This document shows positions 11,959 through 24,488 of a stretch of 64,000 nucleotides of DNA, one piece after another. Position 1 is the first letter of the stretch; each line of letters starts with the position of its first letter. The stretch is taken from the NCBI RefSeq assembly GCF_029227915.1, contig NC_079887.1:13142001-13206000 (forward strand), written 5' to 3'. Below the pieces are notes generated by a model. That model was not told the origin of the DNA, did no database searches, and saw nothing but the letters and a program-made list of their open reading frames with translations. This DNA comes from Hydractinia symbiolongicarpus. Its lineage: Eukaryota; Cnidaria; Hydrozoa; Anthoathecata; Hydractiniidae. Position numbers and translations under genes: made by a program.

Positions 11959-14900
11959 TAATTTTACTAAAAGATTCCGATATTCTGAATGGATTTGGGT
12001 AATGCTAGAAATATGCAACTGGAAACAAGGAGGCTGTGAATGCTCAAGCAAGAGGGTATTGTTTTTAAACCTATCCACTCATTACTTGAAGAGTTACTTA
12101 CGTGGATGGCAATAAAAACTTAAAAATTCAGTAATTTGGAAAAGAGAGAAGATAATTAAATCGGAATGAATTCCTTTCACAATATTTTTACAGAATCCAA
12201 AAATTTTAAAATAATTCTTGTCGAAGTTCGTTATATGTTGTGTTCATCGATATGAAGAACTCAAAAGGAATTATTTTGCCCTACCCAATTTTTCTCAGTT
12301 TACAGCAAACCTGTTCTCTTGTTCTGAGAGAACCCATGTGTTTTTCACCTACCTACACGTCCATAATGCATACCCTATTCCTTTTAGCATCATTGCCTGC
12401 GCCAGAACTTGATTCCTTACAATATTATTTTCCTAAAATTTTAAAAAATCAATTTAGAAAACAGTATTACTTGGAGAAAATTAAAGCGATATATCTACTG
12501 GAATTTAAATCTCAAGTAACTATTTCACAATCACGTACAATACAATATACCAGGATATATAACAAAACTATATATACATATTTACACGGTGTTCTAAGAA
12601 AGAAGAAAAAACGTGGATAGAAAATTCCATAATAAAGTTCTTGCAAAATTGATAAAGAAAACCCTAGAAGTTTGAGAAAATTGATTTCTTATAAAAATGA
12701 GTTATTTTTTGCATGATTAAAAGCTATTTAATTTGCCAAGCGCGTGTGTTTTCATTAAACGTTAAATATATTGCAGTATAAGCTTTCTTCACCAACAAAT
12801 TTATATGCGGCATGGCACTCAAAAGAATTGGAATTTCCTAAATTTTATTGCAATATTTGCAGCGTTTTTTTTGTACCTGCTCCAACAAATTTATATTACT
12901 GTACAGTGCTTGTCTGTTAGCCAAAATGGTAACCGCAAGTAGCAATAACAGACCTCTTCTCTCCCCTCCCCCACCCTTTCTTAACCACAAATCCCGTTAA
13001 CGGATTTAGTGAAGGTAGTCCTTGTCGCCCATGTAAATACCATGTACATTTATTGAGGAAGAAGGGTAGCTACTATACCTTTGTTTCAGGAGATCAATAT
13101 AGCTCGCTCGAGAGTGCTGGTTTTTATTTCTACGTAAAACTGTTTTCTAGTTGGGTAGATGCTAGAAATTTGTGTAGCCTTTAAACATTCGAGGAAGACC
13201 ACCTTTACAGTAGTCACTTCTACCTAGTTGCTAGCTATTATATTCGTGGAAATTAGTGACGCTAGCTAACCACATAAAATATAAATCAGTTTATTTATAT
13301 AGCTAGCTAGCTTTTTTCTTTTTTTCTTTTTTGGATAATGTAAAACAATGCAAATTATGTGTTATAAAATTTTATTGTTGGTTGTAATCGTCAATAAATG
13401 TCGTGTTGGTTTAAATAAAAAATATTGTGCTTTTTGCATAGTTACTGTCTCAAATATATTCCTCTTCAAACATATTTTATGTAGTAGCGGTAAAATGCAG
13501 AAAAAAGTTTCCCCCGCAAGTTTTAATGCCGTCATATACCCAAACGCGGGCTACCCGCCGTTTTTTAACGCTTGATCTGCGCGCGTATTATAACGAAATA
13601 AGTATATTAACCTGCGGGAAATCGGTACGAAGTGCGTGTTAAGGGTTGTAATTATTTGAAAGGTAGGAAGGTGATTTTATCATCCGTCTTAGATCAAGTT
13701 AAGGTTAATTTTTTGGTTAGACGACTCCTTCAAATATTACAATCAAACGTTGTATGTGAAAGAGTACCTAAAATGTGAAATGTTTCGATCTCTCTTTATC
13801 TTCATTTACTTTGTCCCTGCTTTATTTTCCACAAAGTTTTAAGATGGCGTTTTTGATGTGGTAATAATTAATAACAGAAATTACCCCTGACGCATGCTTT
13901 GCATAGGATCATTATTACATAATTATTAATTATGTAACAAAAGATAATTCAACTTCAAAGATGTCTGCCACACTTGATCCAAATATTATAGATCTTATAG
14001 ATAATATGCTACTGGTTGCTAATAAAGTAACCAAACTTAGATTAACTAAACTATTCCTTTAATATCAAAAAAAATTTAGTGTAAATGCGGTTAGGTAGGC
14101 AAGGTAGCAGATCCTCTATAGTCTCGTCTATCCAAACGCTATAACGAAGAGGCATGTGTGCCAGAGACTTATGTAAGCTGCCAGATAAACATTATCTTTA
14201 AGCTTTTTCATAAAGTAAGCAATAATGGCTTTTTAAAAGGATAAAAAAGCATTATTATCTATTTTAGTGCGAACGTGGACAACACAATAATTATCTGACG
14301 TGATCGTCTTTTAAGTATTCAAGAAATAACTCTAAACGATTTACATCGACTAAAATTGTATTTAGCGTTGGCACGTGGTTCTAATTTCCATTTCATGAGT
14401 AGGCTGGAGCTTTCAGAAATAATACCAATTGTTTGACGTTAGCAATTAAAAAATATCATTTCCTTATATTGGCTATCGACCGCAAGGTAAGTATATTATA
14501 AATCATTTGGTTGCTAGATTTTTTTTCTCATTAGATTTTATAAAACCAAACGGAATCCCTTATTTAACCTTTCCAGCAATCTATTAGTTAACATTATAAT
14601 TTAAAGAACATTTTATGTCCAGTAATAACTAATACTGTAAAGGTTGTTTATCCTTGAGCAACAGTTGCGAAATACACTGCCAATTGATTTGGTTAAGCCA
14701 GGTTAATATTTGGTTTATTTTCAAATTATTTGGTTTGTTTTCACTTTTCTACTTACATCCAAATTTATCAGGAAGAACAGATTTGTCATAGGAAGATTGG
14801 TCCTATGAACATTGGAAATTGTATCCACGTCAATGTCAGTAAAATTAAACAAAATACGAAGGTTTTTTTTTCATAGATAAGCTTTCGACTTGTTTTATAA

Positions 14901-15070
14901 CGATATTTTAGATGTATGCTACCTAAAACATAACCAAAGCTAACTGCAATGGGTAACGTGTACTTAACAAAAAATATAACGATATGATCTGGAATATAAA
15001 AGTAGATTTTACCAGTGCTTAATTTTATGCTGAAGCAGAAGTAGATCATTAAAGAAAAACACAAGATCAC

Positions 15071-15103
<33 letters not shown>

Positions 15104-16053
15104 CGTTGACATATATCAAGTAAAAACACCTCCAAAGTTGGAATCATGAATTTAAAATTCTAAAAAAAATTAACTTCGACTTATGAAAAATTACTACAAT
15201 TTAAAAAAGACTAAAGATTAGACGCACTTAAGATTGTGATCAACAGTCAGCAAATCCTGATTTTCGTTAGTGGTTAAGCAATTCCTGCTTCGGGAAGCTT
15301 GATTTTTTTGTCTTACGTAGATTGATTTTCCCATCTTAAACGTAGTCAGAAGAACAATTAAACTAATCAGTATTGTAATTGCAAAAAAAAGGTTGTAGTC
15401 AATCTTGTTTTGTCTTATTCTCCTTTTTTTACTCGTTTGGATCCTTTTTTTCTATGTAATCATCCCATGAATATAATTATAAAATTTCTCTTTGTATAGT
15501 ACCTTGCGAAAGAAAAGCACATGATCTTGAAGGCAGTTCGAGACGGCATTTGAACAAATAGTAGTTATGTAACCTTTAATTTTATGCTCAATTTAAGAAA
15601 GCTTTGCGATTCAAATTTTTATCTACCAGCGCCGTTGATATTAATGATTGCATTGTTCTTTGTCATTTGTTCACTTTTTCATGTAAAAGTCCCTGATAAC
15701 GAATAAAACTGAGTACGGCTTATTTCTGGCAACAAAATATATTATCCTTTGTCTAGCAGTTATAGTTAAAATCCACATGAAAGCTTAAAGAAACCACAAT
15801 ATCTGTATTTCAATGCATTCAAGCACTACCGCTGACACATATTTTAATGCGAGTCATAAATCATCACTATAGCAACCGCATGCTCGATTTAACGAGCAAC
15901 ATTTGCTCCTAACAATGTCTTATGTAAGAAAATTCAACTCGATAAGTGTCTTCAAAAACATCGTTGATAAAGGTGCTTTGCGCTCAATGTTAATTTCAAA
16001 GGAAATGTATTCGAGCGTTCTATGAAGTTTTTCGTGAAAAGTATGATATAAAA
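11959..16053. other. Intergenic between paralogous genes A and B
   Basis: No exon with a domain or a match to either flanking receptor gene was seen, so no third paralogue or pseudogene copy is supported. The open frame near 12240-12620 has unremarkable composition and no splice partner. A (TAA)n microsatellite lies at about 15074-15103. The promoter of gene B should lie just left of 16054. Confidence 0.45.
15074..15103. repeat. (TAA)n microsatellite
   Basis: About ten ATA/TAA trinucleotide units. Read in reverse it produces a spurious poly-isoleucine frame that is not a gene. Confidence 0.85.
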
Positions 16054-19000
16054 ATGGCGGGTTGTTTATCGACAAGGTTACTGCTACCATATTTGTTGAC
16101 GTTTTTGGCAAAAACATGGTTGACTGCTGCTGTGAAAGTGGAAAGAAAAGAATTGGGTGATATTATTGTTGTTTTGGATCAACTTGAATGTGAGCAGTTT
16201 AAAAATGCGAATTGGAATGGAAGCGTATGTTCTTGTGTTCCTGAACGTAGCACTTTTCATTTTATTGATAATGTGTTTGGTTGTTTTAAGGAAACTGAAC
16301 TCTTAAACGGTATGGGTTTTTTTATATAATTTATTATTTACTTCTGATTTCTTTCTTTTTGATTTGACTCTTGTTTATTTTTTTTCCATTTATATTCCCT
16401 AATTTGTAGTTCCCTTCTGTATCTGAAGTGCATTATATTTCACGGTCAAAATAATGTATATCTCTTTGACAAAACACAAAAACTTTTTAAAAAAATTATT
16501 TTAACAAACTCAATAATATCTAGCTATGTATTGACATTCAGATTTCTTGAACGGGACATTGCTAACCTGATATAATTGTTTGCTGATGTTTCTTCAGGAA
16601 GACATTATTAAATATGTCTATGTGACACAAAATCATCCGGAGGTGATTCTAAATTGTTCATAGAAGTTTAAAAACAGAACTTATGACGGACAAATAATCT
16701 TCTATAGCAAGGAATTTTCGTAAATGGTCCTCTCATCATAAGAGTTCATAAAAAGTATAAGAAAACAATTTTTTAGGTGTACAATCTTATTCTACGAAAA
16801 TTAGTTCTTTCCGTATGTTGCATGCCATTGTCTTCCACAATTCTCACTCCAAAAATTTTAAAACTCCCCACCCGCAAAATTAAAATAAACTTTTCTTGTA
16901 AGTGTGCTGTTGTGGGTGTGCTACCATATTTTCACCCCTCTTATTTATTACGCTATCAGTCTTTCGCCTTAATTTCGAGACAGTATTATGGAACTTTTTT
17001 AGGCTTGTAGAAGATATCTTTGTCCGTTGTTTATGGCCTTTATTACTTAGCTGATATAAGTTTTATAGTAGGACTAGTTAAAGAAAGCGTGGTCTAGCTA
17101 AGTACAAATATATAGACGTGCTAAATCAGCAAGGAAAGACAAGCAGAAACATAAAAACAAAATCTTTGGTTTACTCCGAAAAACAGCGTGTATATGAGGT
17201 CTACGCGAAATAAGATTTCAGACCGGATAAAAAAAAGTTGATTTCACAGCGGATTGTGCGAACTACCTATCATGTTCTAAATTTTTAGGGCGAAAATAAA
17301 ATTACATTTCTGTCATCTCGTTCATGTTGATCGCTTCGTTTAATCAACATTATGCAAACAGCATGAAGTGTTTTTTTCAGTTAACTCCCGAAGTAGAGTT
17401 CTAAAAAGCTGTGAGTTCTGATCATATGAGCCCATTTAGCCCACGTGCGTTGTTTCATTTATGATAGCAAGTTCTGCTTCTCAAAGTTTGATAATGAATG
17501 AACCAAGTTAAGCTCCATTAGGTGTTTGAAAAAAATACAATATGGTTAGTATTTTAAGTCCATGCTCATTTTTTTCTCATTTATCAACAATCCCATTAAA
17601 AACATGCTAGGGATAAAAAATTAAGTTATTATTCCAGGAACCCACTCGAATAAAATATTTTCTGTTTAACGTCTAATTATTAAAAATGGCAGATTTGACA
17701 TTTATGATGTCACAATTCGCATTATTTTATCTGAAAAGATAATCAATTTTTATTATGCCCATTTTTCAAGCATCAAGTATAATCTTTGTTCAATTCATTT
17801 CTGTTAATCGGGCGATAAAAAAACCAAGGTTAGGTAATTATATCACTTTCAGTGTAGTTTGTATAAGTATTACTGTACACAAAAGAGTTTTTTGCTCAAT
17901 CTGCGGTTGAAATAAGCCTGCAATGAAATATGATTGATAAAACAGTTAAAGTTAAAACGGGAACCTACGTGCCGAAGTGATAATCGCAGCAATTATTGGC
18001 GCGATAAATTCAACCACATGGAGTTCTTATCGCAGAAATTGTTACCGAGAAAGAAAAAAGGGTATGAAAGAAATTCTAGTTTTTTTTGTTCTCGTAAGGA
18101 AGATATTTTTTTTAATAATATAAGGCAATAAGGCAATAAGAGTAGTTTTTGCCAATGATATTATACAGGAATAATTCACGGGCAGAAAGTTTTTCGCAAG
18201 AGATCGTGTTTTTTTATCAGGAGTGCGAGAGATTAAAGATAAGGATGCTTATTTAGCAGAGGAAAAATGGTAGAAAAAGTTTTCGCTGATCAAGAATTAT
18301 ATTTAAACTACCTTGCAAAAAAGGTCAAAAGTCGCGAAAATCACAAAACTATCCATCTGCGAATCCTTTCGACTTTAAAAATTTTGAATGTGAGGTGTAC
18401 TAGTCGTTGATAGCCTCCCAGCGGTTAAGTACGCCTTGCAATTAACCTCCAAATTAGAACGTGCCTCCTCTGTATTTGAGACCCAAATCTCTAATATGGG
18501 AAGAGGGAACTTTTATACGGGTTTGTACTTGGTATTTGACATGCTTAATTAATTCAGTCTGCACACAATGATAAAAAAACTGTTAATTTATACATTTTTG
18601 TTAATTTTTTTAATAATAAAGTAACTATATAAAATTTTTTATTGAATCCAATTATCCAACCTCTTCCCATGACCCTGCGTCCTTTTACCTCAGGCAAAGT
18701 ATTTAAATTTTGCTCTCTTAATCAAGCATTTACATATTTTGACTCGGTTAAGTTATTACAACTAACTAGTCGTTAGCCCATGGAAAATATTTTCCGATCG
18801 CTATTTCGTGCCTTGCTAACATTCATTTTTATTGCTAAGCGGGATGGTAAGGAATGTTTAGAATGCTATAGGGCGGGAACAGCATGTATTGAATGCAAAA
18901 ACATCGTGGACAAAGATAGAAAATATTTGTCTTGGACTGCTTAAACTGGTGATTTAAATTAGACATTATGGCTCATCCTCCAACCCTAATTACAGGATAG

Positions 19001-22000
19001 GGATTTTTTGCTGTCTTTATTAACAGTGATATCAAATACTGTTCTTTATAGAAAAATTAATAAGCAAGTAATTTTAGTTTAAAAAACATTCAATTATACT
19101 TTTTTTTACGTGCATTCATCCTCTTATGGCTCCTATGAATTGCCCGTTCATTTTAAACAGAGCTAAAATTTCGCATTCCCGATTCCAGAGCTCTTTGAGA
19201 TAAACCTCAATTTTTAAATTCCATATATTGTGATCCTCATTTAGGTTGCACGCAACGTACAATACGTACAAAATTTATTTATGGCTCTCCTTCGCATTTG
19301 TTTTCCTTGACTGGTGAATACCAATGCACAGATATGCAAATGTGGAAAAAAGGAAAATGGTATAAACAAAAGAATTTTGACATTGAAACAAAGCGTGTCG
19401 AAGCTCGTACACGATTTCAGGTATATTCTTATTTCAATTTGTATGCGTGTGGCAGAATTAATTGATATTAGTATAAATCCATTGGTTTGCCTTTCGTATA
19501 CACACCGGGCATCGCTATATGTTGTGCGTTCCTTAACACAAAGTCATTTTGGCGAAGAGACAGAATGTGAAAGTCGAAGGAAATAAAAATGGTTACCATG
19601 GTTCTTTCATAATGGTAAAGCCTTCCATGATGGTAAATGGTGTTGTTTTCAATAAACAAAATTCAGACAAAATTGAAAAACTTAATTGAAGGTTCTTGTG
19701 AAAAATATTTTCCAATACTAGTTATGTATTCTCTGTGTTTTTTTTGGAAAAACACAACAATTTAGTTTTTTATTTTATCATCAACCAATAAACAATATAT
19801 TTTGCTTGACAATGATATAGAGTAAAGTTCTTCCATGTAAAAGAGGTGTGACAGATGTTCGTTTTCCGATGATGCATGTTGTCAAAAAAAATTAAGTACT
19901 ACTGGTACTTATTATCGGAAGTTACAAGACGTTGAAGACACGTAGAAGATCACTTACAAGTCAAACTCATTAGTTATTGTCTAAATGCAGCGGAAAATCG
20001 GAATTCAAAATATGTTTACAGCTAGCTATAGGTTTTGCGTTGCAAGCGAGAGATTTTCAATATTACACTTAAAATTAGATCATATTATGTAAAGTTTTAA
20101 ATTTTTATAATTCATTAAAATATCTGTATCGCCTTTTTTACATTTAGATCAGTTCAAACAACTTAGGCGACATGGAAGGACAGTTGTGCAACGTCAAATT
20201 TGCTTGCAAAAACATTTACAATCTAGACAGAGAAGAATGTATCATGTTGAAAGTCAAAGGCTTCTTTGAATGTAAGATATGCAATCTAATCAATATCTTG
20301 TTTTAATGTTAATATATTTGTTCTTTTTTAGATATGGAACCTAATTATATTGATAAAATCACCAAAGTCTCCTTCTAAAGCAAGCATTCTTATTTATAGA
20401 TTCCTATACATCTCCTATGCTAACACTATCAACGACAACAAAAACCAAAGTTCCAACTTCAGCAGAAGCTAATGGAACATCTATTGCATCTCCTACTGCT
20501 CACACCGATCAAAGAACAAAATCCTTCATAGATGATTCATCCGTGTACACAACCAAAATGATGCGTTCAAAGACAGATGCAGTGATGGCTATGGAAAGGA
20601 TGACACGAACAAGCAACGTATTGGTCATTGCGTTCAGCTCCATACTGTCTGTATATCTTATTGTTGTTATGGTTATATTTACAACTTGCAAAAGGTATCA
20701 TTGTTGTCCCTTCGTGATATGTTTGCAGCGAGTAGAAGATAGTTTTGCGGAACTAAAGTAAACGGTACTTTTATTGTTTAGGTACAAGAAGAAAATTAAA
20801 AAGGTAAGGAAATGTCAATTTTGCAGGAATGGTATTTTGAATTTACAGCTTAAATACAAATTAATATTCATTTTGTTTATATTTTGTCACAGTATATAGA
20901 TAAGTTAAAGTTGACCAACCTATATCTCTTCTTACTCAGAAAGAAGACTCTGCCAATGATTATCACCCAGACAAGTTATACGCATGCGTCGCACTCCCTT
21001 CAAACCGTAAGTTATTTATGAATTGCTGCCTTTTAAACATTAAAAATAGCAATCCAAGTCGAAATGCTCTTTTAACAAGAGAGGTTATGCACCGACTGAT
21101 AGCCTTGTGGTAAAGCGTTCGCTTCCAGTGCGGGAGGTCTTGGGTTCAAACCCCGGCCGAGTCATGCCAAAGACTATAAAAGTGTGAATCTATCCTTTCT
21201 GCTTAGCGCTCAGCATGAGAATAGGATTGATATCTTAGGCGGTTGTCTAGTTGAGCGATTGCTGTGCTTTCACGACTTTCGTAGCTCAAATAGGAGCTTT
21301 AAATGTGCTAGGACCCCCTTCGCAGGACCCTCGTTGATAGCAGTACCAATAGGAACTGAAGAGGCTATCCTGGGTAAATAATAGTAATAATAATACGTTT
21401 AAAACGGGGATTTTAGAAACAAAAAATTTATTCTAAACATACGTTATTTGTAAGCCAAATCGCCATTTAAGCCCGATCTAAAGATTATGGAAGGCAGGAG
21501 CTAGTTGATATGCAGTTAAATATAACCCTAATTTTTTTATCGCTTATACCTGTAATTCTTGTTCAGCTAAGATTTGCTTTGTTAGTTAATATAAACCTCC
21601 CCGTTTATGTTTTTGTTAACGATATCGATACGAACATACTTTGTACGAATTAAAAAACAAAATTCTGGGCTTATTAAGCAATGATGAAGTGCCATCGATT
21701 AATAACAACTTGATGTAATTTATTTTTAAGGTCCGATCAACACTCACGTGCAAGATCAGCAACTATCACATGTAAGTTGATTAAACACTTTTTAATTGTT
21801 TCTATTAGTCATCAATAAACCTTTTTCCTCAGAAACTGTAAAGTGTTGAAGATCAGTGTTATGACATATTTCATTTTCGCAAAAGCCCAACCATCGTTAT
21901 TAACCAAGCTATTCATTTTGGATGTTGCAACAACCAGATAACCAATGTCGTTAAAGTAACGTTAAAGTAACCAATTTTTTATGTCTCAACCAATAACTAT

Positions 22001-22569
22001 TAAAAAATTACTTCAGTATACTTTTTAATATCCCATTCGATTAATTAATAATCAATTAGCCAAATGCAATGCTTAAATTCTCTTAATTAGATGTGCAAAA
22101 TAGGTTGGTTACTGAAAACGAAGAAAACACCATGCCATATGGTTTAAAATGATAAGTGTTTAGTTGGACAAAATTCTTATATAATAATACCAAAAAATTG
22201 ACTTTTCACTGAGTTGGTGTATTTTGGATAAAATGTAAACATTACTGTTAAGTGCTGCAATACATTCCCCATCTGTTTTAGGTTTCGGAAGGAAAATATA
22301 CAGCCCTGGATTTAAGAAATTGTCCTGAAAACGAATACAAGCAGTTAGACTATAAACGTCAAGAACACACTACCCAGAACAATGTTGACAATAGGCAGTC
22401 ACACCCAAAGTTGCACCCTGTGTACTCCCTAACAGATGATGTGAATCTTTTGAACAGGGAGGAACCAATATATTGTGTTATTGAACCAGAAGAGTTTCAT
22501 CAGAAGGATACTGTAGAAACAGAAGATAAAGACGAACCATTTTATTTTTTGACTGTACCCGAGAACTGA
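16054..22569 (+). CDS. Gene B: paralogous receptor-like protein with ITAM-like tail
   Basis: Eight exons: 16054-16309, 19245-19420, 20148-20271, 20400-20694, 20782-20803, 20940-21006, 21731-21771 and 22282-22569. Phases are 1, 0, 1, 2, 0, 1, 0 and the joined frame gives 422 residues. A hydrophobic leader is followed by an exon 1 unit with ECEQF, VCSCVPERSTFHF and FGC, aligned cysteine for cysteine with gene A. Exon 2 starts GCT and exon 3 carries FACKN...EEC. A Thr-rich stalk leads to a membrane helix at about 257-281, then a CKRYKKKIKKK stop-transfer. The tail of about 140 residues holds YACV, YTAL, YKQL, YSLT, YCVI and YFLT. YTAL and YKQL are nine residues apart, which fits the ITAM pattern YxxL-x(6-12)-YxxL. 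An AATAAA follows the stop. Signalling through tyrosine phosphorylation is inferred; the ligand is unknown. Confidence 0.78.
21094..21395 (+). mobile_element. tRNA-derived SINE, copy 1
   Basis: The head resembles a tRNA with pol III promoter boxes: an A-box-like TAGCCTTGTGGTAAAGCG and the B box GGTTCAAACCC. A body of about 200 bp follows, ending CAGTACCAATAGGAACTGAA, then GAGGCTATCCTGGG and a TAA-rich tail. It lies in intron 6 of gene B. It is about 90% or more identical by eye to the copy at 24082. Confidence 0.85.
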
Positions 22570-22572
22570 AAT

Positions 22573-22578
22573 AATAAA
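22573..22578 (+). promoter_or_regulatory. Polyadenylation signal of gene B
   Basis: AATAAA lies a few bases after the stop codon of gene B, so the 3' untranslated region is probably very short. Confidence 0.6.
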
Positions 22579-23341
22579 ACACAATATCTTGCATATTAAA
22601 AGGACATTATATTCGTTTTTTGGCTAACAATGAAGAAAAGTCGAGAGAATTATATAAAAGAGTTTAATAAAGTCATTCAACATAGATGATCGCTTCGATG
22701 CATTCGACGAAACCAAGAACATGAGGATTCTCAACACCTACAAATGTTGACATTTTAGGTTTTCAGACAATAAATGTTTCGTCTACCTCGTTATCTTAGT
22801 AAAATAAGTATTTTTAAATTTTTGTTCTGCTGTAGAAAAATTATGAGATTTTAGTGACAGTTTTAAGTTCATCGAGAAGTATAAACACTTCAGAACATGT
22901 AATAAATTATTATTCTGCAAAATAAAAAATATATGACTAGTTTAGGGACAAGGGGGACGATAGGATGTATTCTTTTTAAATTTAAATAAGTTACGTGGTT
23001 CAAAAATGACATGCAATCATATTTTTTAGTCTCCCAGCTTTCTTACTTAATAAAATTGGAAAACCGTCGCTTAATTTTAGAGATTTAAGAAGAAAATTTA
23101 GTAGGAATAAGTCTGTTTCAATGATTTTTTTTCATGATCAGCCGTGGTAAGGGGGGAATTAAAACATTGTATGAAAAACACTGTTAGTATGGATAACGTT
23201 TAAGACGCCACGTTATTTACTTGCTGATTAGACCTTTCAGTTATCAACCAATGGTTATATAATTTAGCATATTGGAAGAATCGTAGTGGATAGTATAAGA
23301 GGCGATATGTATTGATGAGTATTTATGGCAACTTTAATGTA

Positions 23342-23372
23342 GGCTAGCTAGCTAGCTAGCTAGCTAGCTAGA
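23342..23372. repeat. (TAGC)n tetranucleotide repeat
   Basis: About seven perfect GCTA units in a row. The unit is self-complementary, so the tract is palindromic. Confidence 0.9.
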
Positions 23373-23474
23373 GCTATAGCCAATAGCTGCAAACATTTTT
23401 TTCTTATCCCTCCAAAAAGTTTACATTTTTAATGTAAATCCTAATATCTAGTTTATTAAAACTTAGTGGGCTTA

Positions 23475-23850
23475 TATAACGTTCTTAACTCTAGTGGTTA
23501 TGATGTTTACTGAGTTTTTATATTTAAGATGCCATTTTAGTTCTTATGACGCTCGACCTACTGATATTGGTCATTACTCAAACTACCCCTTAAGTTCTGT
23601 TATAATTGGGAAAATGTAATAAATTTCGTTAGGATTTTCGTTAGAACTCGAAATTTACAGCACGAATTTATTTTATCAAAGGGAATATTAGACATGCCAT
23701 TAATCTGATTTCTCGACTTTTTCGGATTCCAGTTAGAAGTCGCAAAAAAACGGATTTTTGGGCAATTCTTAGCGTTTTTTCATGCTAACTATGTAAAAAC
23801 TAGAGAATATGTTAAGTAACTTTTATTTGGCTGGTCAGAAACTTCAGAGA
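23475..23850 (-). repeat. Dispersed repeat family R, minus-strand copy
   Basis: The reverse complement aligns with the copies at 56002-56520 and 60201-60704. Shared blocks include the segment around GGTCATTACTCAAACTACCC, the TGCCCGAAAATCCG-type block and the TAAATAAAAGTTACTTAACAT-type block. It is the most diverged of the copies and lacks the G-rich end. Confidence 0.65.
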
Positions 23851-24081
23851 GAAAACTAATTTAATTTTTTTTCACAGATAGGGTTCTTTTTAATTAAATG
23901 TTAAGCCGCCAATGACGTCGCGGAAAAAGCGCTGACTTAAGCGAAAATTAATTGCTGTCAATTTTGTTAATTTCATGACGTGTTTAGTTTGATTTCATTT
24001 GGACGAGCCTATCAAAAGATATGGAAGAGAAGGAATTTTTAAAGGTCATGTAGCTTGAGTTCCTTGGAAAAATAAAACAAA

Positions 24082-24368
24082 GACTGATAGCCTTGTGGTA
24101 GAGCGTTCGCTTTCAGTGCGGGAGGTCTTGGGTTCAAACCCCGGCCGAGTCATGCCAGAGACTATAAAAGTGTGAATCTATCCTTTCTGCTTAGCGCTCA
24201 GCATGAGAATAGGATTGATATCTTAGACGGTTGTCTAGTTGAACGATTGCTGTGCTTTCACGACTTTCGTAGCTGAAATGGGAGCTTTAAATGCGCTAGG
24301 ACCCCCTTAGCAGGACCCTCGTTGATAGCAGTACCAATAGGAACTGAAGAGGCTATCCTGGGTAAATA

Positions 24369-24415
<47 letters not shown>
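24082..24415 (+). mobile_element. tRNA-derived SINE, copy 2, with (TAA)n tail
   Basis: This is the same element as at 21094: a tRNA-like head with GGTTCAAACCCC, the same body, and a GAGGCTATCCTGGG end. It carries a longer (TAA)n tail of more than a dozen units. High identity between copies suggests fairly recent activity. Target-site duplications are not obvious. Confidence 0.88.
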
Positions 24416-24488
24416 TTATTAGTTGTAAGGGCACATATACTTAAAAACCTTCTTAGCTTGTGAAACCAAGTCTTGAGGCCATCTTTAG

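Noticed and set aside
12240-12620. 126-codon open frame between genes A and B
   Set aside because: No similarity to the flanking receptors, no recognisable domain and unremarkable composition.
14786-15112. Minus-strand frame with poly-isoleucine
   Set aside because: It starts in a (TAA)n microsatellite read in reverse; the rest is AT-driven hydrophobic sequence.
21094-21165. Intact tRNA gene at the SINE head
   Set aside because: Pol III boxes are present, but acceptor and anticodon stems do not pair properly and the same sequence recurs with a SINE body at 24082.
21184-21381. Open frame of 65 codons
   Set aside because: It lies wholly inside a SINE, which is not protein-coding.
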